IMG/VR virus record: IMGVR_UViG_3300030380_002011
Location: 1-43,542 of that record
Strand: one strand, 5' to 3'
Length of the DNA: 43,542 nt
Source: a virus
How positions within the stretch are numbered: the stretch's first letter is position 1; every line of letters starts with the position of its first letter. Below are positions 38,478 to 43,542 of this stretch, in pieces. The notes beneath the pieces are model-generated. The model ran no database searches and was not told the DNA's origin. It saw only the letters and a list, made by a program, of their open reading frames with translations. The position numbers and the translations under genes are program-made.

Positions 38478-39341
38478 TTAAGAATTTAACTTAATTTCGC
38501 CAAATGCTGTTGGTACAACAACCTTGTAGCCATATACAGATAATCCTCTCACACCATCACCGAATGAAGACTCAAGTCTTACAGTCTCAGTGTTAGTCAT
38601 TTGAGAAGCATATGCTATAGCTTTAGGGTGACCAAAGAAGCCAGAAGTTACTCCACTAGCAACAGTTAAATTGTTAGATACATAGACAGTAAATCTATCG
38701 ATCATTCCAATGTTACCATTTCTTAATGGAGATTCAGCATCACCTGTAAGGTATGCTTGTTTAAGGTCTGAATTTTTGATTATCGCAGCGGTTGCTGGGT
38801 CAATAATTAAGAACCTTTCAGTTTCTGGAATATTATTTTGGTCTAGTGATTTACCAGCATCCAAGATAAGCCCTAAGATGTTAGAAGCAGTAGTTCCACT
38901 ACCTGCACTATTTACATCTGATAGAGATGATCCTGAAGCGATGTTTCCAAAGACATCTTGCTCGATAGCAATTTTCATGTTTTGAGCTGCATCTTCTGCT
39001 GCTGCGTTCATGAAATCAATATCGGCTTGAGTTCTTAAAATATCATCAACTTTAAAAGCGTAGCTTTTAGCCTTGTTGATATCAAGCTCTACTGTGCCTG
39101 AAGTTACATCTGCGTAAGATAAAGAACCTGAATAGTCTGCAACTGTGACAGATGGGACTGTTCTGATGTTTACCTTATTACCTAATCCTGAAATCTCTCC
39201 TTCGTACTCGTTAGTTGTTACCTCAGACAAAATGGTTTGAGCGTAAAACTTAGCTTGTAACTTTTTAGAGAATACTTCAGGTATGAAGTGCTGTTCACCA
39301 CTTGCGAAGCTAAAGCTTCCACTTGAAGATGAATATGCCAT
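38478..39341 (-). CDS. Major capsid protein, HK97-fold type, 287 aa
   Basis: MAYSSSSGSFSFASGEQHFIPEVFSKKLQAKFYAQTILSEVTTNEYEGEISGLGNKVNIRTVPSVTVADYSG... The N-terminal FIPEVFSKKLQAKF, GNKVNIRTVP, DINKAKSYAFKVDDI and the C-terminal GLSVYGYKVVVPTAFGEIKL blocks are characteristic of P22/T7-like podovirus coat proteins. It follows the scaffold by 43 bases with a strong AAGGAG site, and a terminator follows. Many copies form the icosahedral head. Confidence 0.93.
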   Translation of the reverse strand: MAYSSSSGSFSFASGEQHFIPEVFSKKLQAKFYAQTILSEVTTNEYEGEISGLGNKVNIRTVPSVTVADYSGSLSYADVTSGTVELDINKAKSYAFKVDDILRTQADIDFMNAAAEDAAQNMKIAIEQDVFGNIASGSSLSDVNSAGSGTTASNILGLILDAGKSLDQNNIPETERFLIIDPATAAIIKNSDLKQAYLTGDAESPLRNGNIGMIDRFTVYVSNNLTVASGVTSGFFGHPKAIAYASQMTNTETVRLESSFGDGVRGLSVYGYKVVVPTAFGEIKLNS

Positions 39342-39384
39342 TATTTTACTCCTTAATTAAAAGTTTAAACAAATAGCAAAATTC

Positions 39385-40350
39385 CTAAGACCTCACCCTT
39401 CCATCTGCATAAGCTTGATCAATTTCTTTCTCATGCTTTGCAAATTCTTTATCAGAAAGTCTTCCAATTTCCTGGGCAGTCCAAGTCTTTTTGCTACTAC
39501 CTATATTTTGTTTCCTGGCTTTGGAGAGTGAAGGCTCAACATTTTGTTTTGCCTTTTCAACCAATTCCTCTTTGGAAACAGTTTTGGAAACGAGACCCAA
39601 ATCTTTTTTATATTTTGATATGAGGGATATAACATCCTCAGCATCTCCATCTGTTGCAGCGTTTTGCCACATCCTTGATTGTCTGCCTAACCATAAAGTG
39701 AAATCATCACTTGATGATAAAGACTTATAATCTGGATGAGCATCCGCTATAGCAGCAAAATGCTTTTTATCAGCTTCTTCTCTTTGCGATCTAAGAACCT
39801 CTTCTGTTGCCTGATTTACTTTTTGATCAACAGATGCGATGCGAGCATCAACATATTTTTGAAGCGGTTGTACTATCTCAGGATAATCTTTCATTATCTC
39901 AGAGAGATCTACATTAACCTCTTCTTTCTGCTGTTCAATCCGAGTCTCAGACTTCATCGAATCCATCGCTGTCAGTTTATTAGACATCTCAGCAATTTTT
40001 TGTTCGAGTTCCTTTTCTCGCTGGGTAGATTTGGTCATCTTCGCCTGGGCGTTTTTGTACCTTTCTTCCCACTGTTCAGCCGATAAACCCTTATCAGATT
40101 TAGCGTCTTCTTCCTGAATCTCTTCTGGCTGATCAGATGTATCTTCAGTATCCTGAGATTCATCGGGTGAATTTTCAACAACTTCTTCGATTTCTTCTGG
40201 GGTGTCCTGGTCTTCTGCCTCTGGGGTAGCAAGCCCCTTTGCTTCAGGTTCGGATTCCGTCTGAGAATCTTGAACTTGTTTCATCATCTCATCAGCTTCT
40301 TTTTCAAGCCTTTCAGCGATTAACTCGCCTTTAGTTTTTTCTCTTGCCAT
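39385..40350 (-). CDS. Scaffolding protein, 321 aa
   Basis: The first 110 residues are extremely acidic (EEADEMMKQVQDSQTESEPEAKG, DTEDTSDQPEEIQEEDA), followed by a long coiled coil (KMTKSTQREKELEQKIAEMSNKL) and a basic C-terminal segment (KARKQNIGSSKKTWTAQEIGRLS) that would bind coat protein. This charge layout and the position between portal and coat genes identify an internal scaffold. Removed or degraded on head maturation by analogy. Confidence 0.92.
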   Translation of the reverse strand: MAREKTKGELIAERLEKEADEMMKQVQDSQTESEPEAKGLATPEAEDQDTPEEIEEVVENSPDESQDTEDTSDQPEEIQEEDAKSDKGLSAEQWEERYKNAQAKMTKSTQREKELEQKIAEMSNKLTAMDSMKSETRIEQQKEEVNVDLSEIMKDYPEIVQPLQKYVDARIASVDQKVNQATEEVLRSQREEADKKHFAAIADAHPDYKSLSSSDDFTLWLGRQSRMWQNAATDGDAEDVISLISKYKKDLGLVSKTVSKEELVEKAKQNVEPSLSKARKQNIGSSKKTWTAQEIGRLSDKEFAKHEKEIDQAYADGRVRS

Positions 40351-40382
40351 TTTTTCGGTCCTCTTTGGGGGTGTCGATAAAA

Positions 40383-40652
40383 TTATTTATAAATGTTAGA
40401 TGTATCCTTTCGGGTACCTAACGAGTCGATTACTTTACCAGCAATCTCGTCTAAAGATACTATAAACTTGAGTATGTCGCAACGACCTTGACTAAAGCGG
40501 AAGTCCTCCGTTATTTCCAACTGGTCCCTCTCCATTTGGCGTAGGCGTTCCATTTCTTCCATCAGGTCCGACCATTCCTTCGGCATTTTGGACTTCATTG
40601 CCTTCACCGCCCTGCTGGCTGGCAAGGATAGCTTGTTGTAGTGCTTGCTCAT
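40383..40652 (-). CDS. Small gene overlapping the portal C-terminus, up to 89 aa
   Basis: MSKHYNKLSLPASRAVKAMKSKMPKEW...RLRQMERDQLEITEDFRFSQGRCDILKFIVSLDEIAGKVIDSLG. The first 54 codons overlap the portal's low-complexity end in another frame; the last 36 codons lie beyond the portal stop and are protein-like and helical. A shorter start at ATG 40535 (MERDQLEI) would reduce the overlap. It fits between portal and scaffold, as do small head genes in other podoviruses. Start uncertain. Confidence 0.5.
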   Translation of the reverse strand: MSKHYNKLSLPASRAVKAMKSKMPKEWSDLMEEMERLRQMERDQLEITEDFRFSQGRCDILKFIVSLDEIAGKVIDSLGTRKDTSNIYK

Positions 40653-42501
40653 TCATTAACTCCTCTTGCGATTTGATTACTTCGTCTGGATCAATATCCA
40701 ACGATTTAGCTATGTCGGTAAGTAGTTTTTCTCTATCTACCATTTGAGCATCAATCGGGTTATTGATTAAAGACAAGAACTGTAACAATCTTTGTGATTG
40801 TACTTCTTTTTGTATCAGGGCTGTGGATCCTCTTGCAACTACTCTCATATCAGATTTGACCATTTCATTTTCATTCCAAGTCATGTTCCAATCATATAGA
40901 GATCTAATCAATGGTTTTGTTAAAAAGTCATCGATATTTTTAATTACTGATTTAAGAACTATATTGGCGTTTGACATCAATATAGAAATACCAGTTGCTG
41001 TTCTGTTTAATGAGCTTTGTGTTTGTCCGTGTGTGTATGAAGGTAAGGCAGTTGTTTCGTCTGCAAACCTTCTAAATAATTCTATAACTGAAACAAGGGC
41101 AGGAGAATTAGACTGAGGCTGATAGAAACGAACCATGGGCTGATTTCCATCTCCCCCTTCTCTTAGGAACACCCTCCATGGATAAAGCTCTGTAGGGTCT
41201 TCTCCTGAAGCCATAATGTCTGTATTTACCTCTACCATCGGTCCAGAGGATAATGCAACATTATCAAGATAAATTCTTGTAGCAGCATTCATTGTGTTCT
41301 GAGAATCTCTCATCATTCTTGGTACGCCAGTACCCCAGAATGCATGAGGATTTTTTTCGTATGGGAAAATAAAATAAGGTATAACTCCGCCAGGCAATGG
41401 ATTTAATTGTGCTTTAATTATTTTGTCTTCAGTAAACCAAATGTTTGCCTGGTATTCTAAAGAAAGATCTTCATCGTCATCAAACTCAACTCCCACCTCT
41501 GCAAGTTCATATCCATTGATAGATCCCCAAAATTCTGTAACCTCAAACTTCCTAGTCTTTGTTTCATAATCATTGATGTTTGCAATTTCTCTTCTGTCTT
41601 TTTCGTGTTGCTCTTCGTAGTGATTACCATCTGGATATTCTTCAACACAGTAATTAATTTGATCTCTGTTAAATCCTGGATAATCTTTTAGATCAACAAA
41701 CTCTTGTCTAGAAATAATATGTCTTCTAAAAATATTTCGCATATCATCGACAGAAGTAGCATATGGGTCAGGGTATAAATCAAATATTGATACTGCCTCC
41801 ATTTCGGGCATTGGGCTTTCTTCATAGACTAAATTAAATCCTTCGTCTGTTTTTATCCATTTGTGATCTTTTTCAATTTTAAGAGTTCCTGCTTTCATGG
41901 CACCTGTGCCAAAGATAACTTGTTCCATAATGGCATCTTTCATCTTACCTTCAAGATTGGACTCTAAAGCTTGGTCAGCAATAGCCTCTGACATATTCTC
42001 AACTCTGATCTTTGTCTCTTCTTCTAGCTCTTCTTTAAGTTCTGCGAATCTTGCTGCGATAAGTTCATCAACCAAGTTTGGATCTATAACCTCAGCTGCT
42101 TGCATAATCTCAAGTGCAGCTCTTTCGGTAAGCTCCATTTCAACAGTTGGTTGTTTTGCAACGGGTGTTGATTCAATAGAAAAGAATTTTTGACCAGGTT
42201 GAAATAAAAGATCGGTCATTCTTGAGTAAGCTGCTAAAACTTTTGTTCTAGTCAAGCCAACATAAACCTGAGATCGTTCACCTTTCTCTTGTATCTTCGC
42301 AAGTATATCTGGGTCGTACTGACCCATGAATGCTCTTAGATCTTCAATCCAATCATCTTCAACATCATTCCTGGCATCCCTATATTCAGAGTATTTATCT
42401 CTGAGCATAGTGCCCAGCGATTCTAGCTCTTGCTCTTCCTCTTCGCTTGGGTCTACCGCAGCAGGAATACCTTCAGGTCCTAATTCTTTATCTATTTCCA
42501 T
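40492..42501 (-). CDS. Portal protein, 669 aa
   Basis: Large podovirus-type portal. N-terminal acidic region, then SEYRDARNDVEDDWIEDLRAFMGQYD, a long helical neck with many charged residues, WGTGVPRMMRDSQNTMNAATRIYLDNVALSSGP in the core, FADETTALPSYTHGQTQSSLNRTATGISILMSNAN (typical of P22-like portals) and a low-complexity Gly/Asn/Pro C-terminus (VGPDGRNGTPTPNGEGPVG). It follows the terminase directly. It forms the 12-mer ring through which DNA is pumped. Confidence 0.93.
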   Translation of the reverse strand: MEIDKELGPEGIPAAVDPSEEEEQELESLGTMLRDKYSEYRDARNDVEDDWIEDLRAFMGQYDPDILAKIQEKGERSQVYVGLTRTKVLAAYSRMTDLLFQPGQKFFSIESTPVAKQPTVEMELTERAALEIMQAAEVIDPNLVDELIAARFAELKEELEEETKIRVENMSEAIADQALESNLEGKMKDAIMEQVIFGTGAMKAGTLKIEKDHKWIKTDEGFNLVYEESPMPEMEAVSIFDLYPDPYATSVDDMRNIFRRHIISRQEFVDLKDYPGFNRDQINYCVEEYPDGNHYEEQHEKDRREIANINDYETKTRKFEVTEFWGSINGYELAEVGVEFDDDEDLSLEYQANIWFTEDKIIKAQLNPLPGGVIPYFIFPYEKNPHAFWGTGVPRMMRDSQNTMNAATRIYLDNVALSSGPMVEVNTDIMASGEDPTELYPWRVFLREGGDGNQPMVRFYQPQSNSPALVSVIELFRRFADETTALPSYTHGQTQSSLNRTATGISILMSNANIVLKSVIKNIDDFLTKPLIRSLYDWNMTWNENEMVKSDMRVVARGSTALIQKEVQSQRLLQFLSLINNPIDAQMVDREKLLTDIAKSLDIDPDEVIKSQEELMNEQALQQAILASQQGGEGNEVQNAEGMVGPDGRNGTPTPNGEGPVGNNGGLPL

Positions 42502-43542
42502 TTAAAAAAACTGCCTCTTTACTTGCTTATACTGTTGTCTATGTTTTCTAGGCATACTATTTAAACCAAACAAGGCAATAGCATATGCCATTATTCTATC
42601 ATCAAAACACCCTGCTTGGGCATTTGTGATGCCTCTAGCATCTACGACATAAGTTCGTAGTTCACTAATAAGCTCTTCATCAACTATGCCAGATTCTCCC
42701 TGGCGTAATAAATGTACTAAGTTATCAATAATTAAAGGTTTTGTCTTGCTTGTAGTTAAAAAACCTGCTCTTCGGGTTAACTTATCTACATAGGCATCAT
42801 CCACTGTTTGTTCAACATAGAGGTTTGGATAGCCTAGTTCTTGTATTTTTCTAATAGTAGTTAGACCATGATTGTTTCTTTCAATCAATGCCCAGGCTTT
42901 GTTGTAATACTGTCCAATAGTGCCAACGATGTAGGCTAGGTCAAACGGGTCAACATGACCGCTCCAGGTGGCGACCTGGTTTCCGAGGTGGTCCAAAACT
43001 TGTATACAGCTATAGTCTCCATGTTCTAACCCTTCGGAGACATCTACTCCCATGCAATATCTAAGAGAATCCCTTGGATTCTCGAAAATTTTTAGTAGAC
43101 CCTTGGTATGCGGGACTAACTCTGATTCCCTTACATCGAATCGCTCAATCGGGGTAAAGCACTCAACAGCTGCTTGATCTATATATTTTGGATCTACGAA
43201 TAATCTACCTGTAGTCAGAAACGCCTCTTGCGGGGTAGACGGGTATTCTTGTCTGAAAAGATCTTCGCCTCCAAGTTCCTGGATCTTGAGTCTGCGGAAC
43301 ATAATCTGCTCATCGCTCAAGTCATACATAACTTTGATATCTTCTTCTTCACGCTCTAACTCAAAATATGGATCAACCTTTCTTTGATAGTCTGGCATCA
43401 TGTACCACGGGATAAAACAAATATCCCATTCACCTTCACCACGGAGGGCTCGCATACAGGATTCATAGAACCATCCGCCAGCTCCATTCGCTGTGGATTC
43501 TAAAAGGATCTCGGATTCGGCTTCGGGCACTGTTTGGAGGAG
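42502..43542 (-). CDS. terL: Terminase large subunit, C-terminal part (truncated by the window edge)
   Basis: The frame is open to the right edge; about 346 codons remain. LLQTVPEAESEILLESTANGAGGWFYE contains motif C (ESTANG) at the end of the ATPase; Walker A and B lie outside the window. The nuclease domain is complete: CMGVDVSEGLEHGDYSCIQVLD (first acidic site), ALIERNNHG (second) and AGCFDDRIMAYAIAL (DD site). It packages DNA into the prohead through the portal, encoded directly downstream with no gap (TAA then ATG). Confidence 0.95.
   Translation of the reverse strand, partial: LLQTVPEAESEILLESTANGAGGWFYESCMRALRGEGEWDICFIPWYMMPDYQRKVDPYFELEREEEDIKVMYDLSDEQIMFRRLKIQELGGEDLFRQEYPSTPQEAFLTTGRLFVDPKYIDQAAVECFTPIERFDVRESELVPHTKGLLKIFENPRDSLRYCMGVDVSEGLEHGDYSCIQVLDHLGNQVATWSGHVDPFDLAYIVGTIGQYYNKAWALIERNNHGLTTIRKIQELGYPNLYVEQTVDDAYVDKLTRRAGFLTTSKTKPLIIDNLVHLLRQGESGIVDEELISELRTYVVDARGITNAQAGCFDDRIMAYAIALFGLNSMPRKHRQQYKQVKRQFF

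Noticed and set aside
1-43542. Closed circular genome joined at the window edges
   Set aside because: The terminase frame would continue into the left minus-strand frame, but the joined protein lacks the Walker A and B region a large terminase needs, so the edges are probably not true neighbours.

Overview
The window is a nearly complete genome segment of a tailed double-stranded DNA phage. It is AT-rich, and its gene content suggests an uncultured marine podovirus-like phage of a Gram-negative host. It carries a terminase large subunit, portal, scaffold and major coat protein, two short-tail-type adaptor or nozzle proteins, several tail-fibre proteins, a 3TM holin with an M15 peptidase, and a replication module built on DNA polymerase I. 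It also has a long run of tiny lysine-rich proteins of kinds common in marine phage genomes. No integrase, repressor, RNA polymerase, ParA, ParB or tRNA is visible. The large terminase is cut off by the right edge, so at least several hundred bases of the genome are missing.

Layout. Positions 1-345 form a regulatory region packed with TGGAACA/TGTTCCA boxes around a palindrome that resembles a bacterial parS centromere; a minus-strand frame also runs off the left edge. From 346 to about 8.4 kb lie plus-strand genes with strong GGAGG ribosome sites. The most distinctive is a cassette of a MoxR-type AAA+ ATPase, a zinc-metallopeptidase/VWA protein, three small membrane proteins and a pair of related proteins (both starting MATVRM), followed by two compact elements that look like structured RNAs. 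At 8.46-8.87 kb a single minus-strand gene, probably structural, sits inside the early region with its own strong sigma70-type promoter, a dyad at the start site and a bidirectional terminator. From 8.97 to 18.3 kb is the DNA metabolism operon: PolA with Leu at the 762-equivalent position, a CsrA-like translational regulator, primase-helicase, an iron-sulfur RecB/Cas4-like nuclease, SNF2 helicase, VRR-NUC-like nuclease, and DUF3310 and DUF1289 proteins.

From 18.46 kb to the right edge everything is on the minus strand. Read in its own 5'->3' direction it runs terminase, portal, an overlapping small gene, scaffold, coat protein, attenuator, connectors, tail and fibre genes, lysis genes, further tail proteins and finally a tail of tiny basic genes that includes an HNH nuclease and a truncated MscS-like protein. 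The two transcription blocks converge on terminators at 18351-18434.

How it may work together: the plus-strand block remodels the host and replicates DNA, and the minus-strand block builds the particle and lyses the cell. The parS-like site, the PolA Leu variant and the CsrA homologue together suggest, by inference only, a phage that can persist and modulate its host rather than a purely fast lytic one. The tail protein with three cupredoxin-like repeats carrying complete type 1 copper ligand sets, and the MoxR/VWA/membrane cassette, are the best candidates for poorly described biology.
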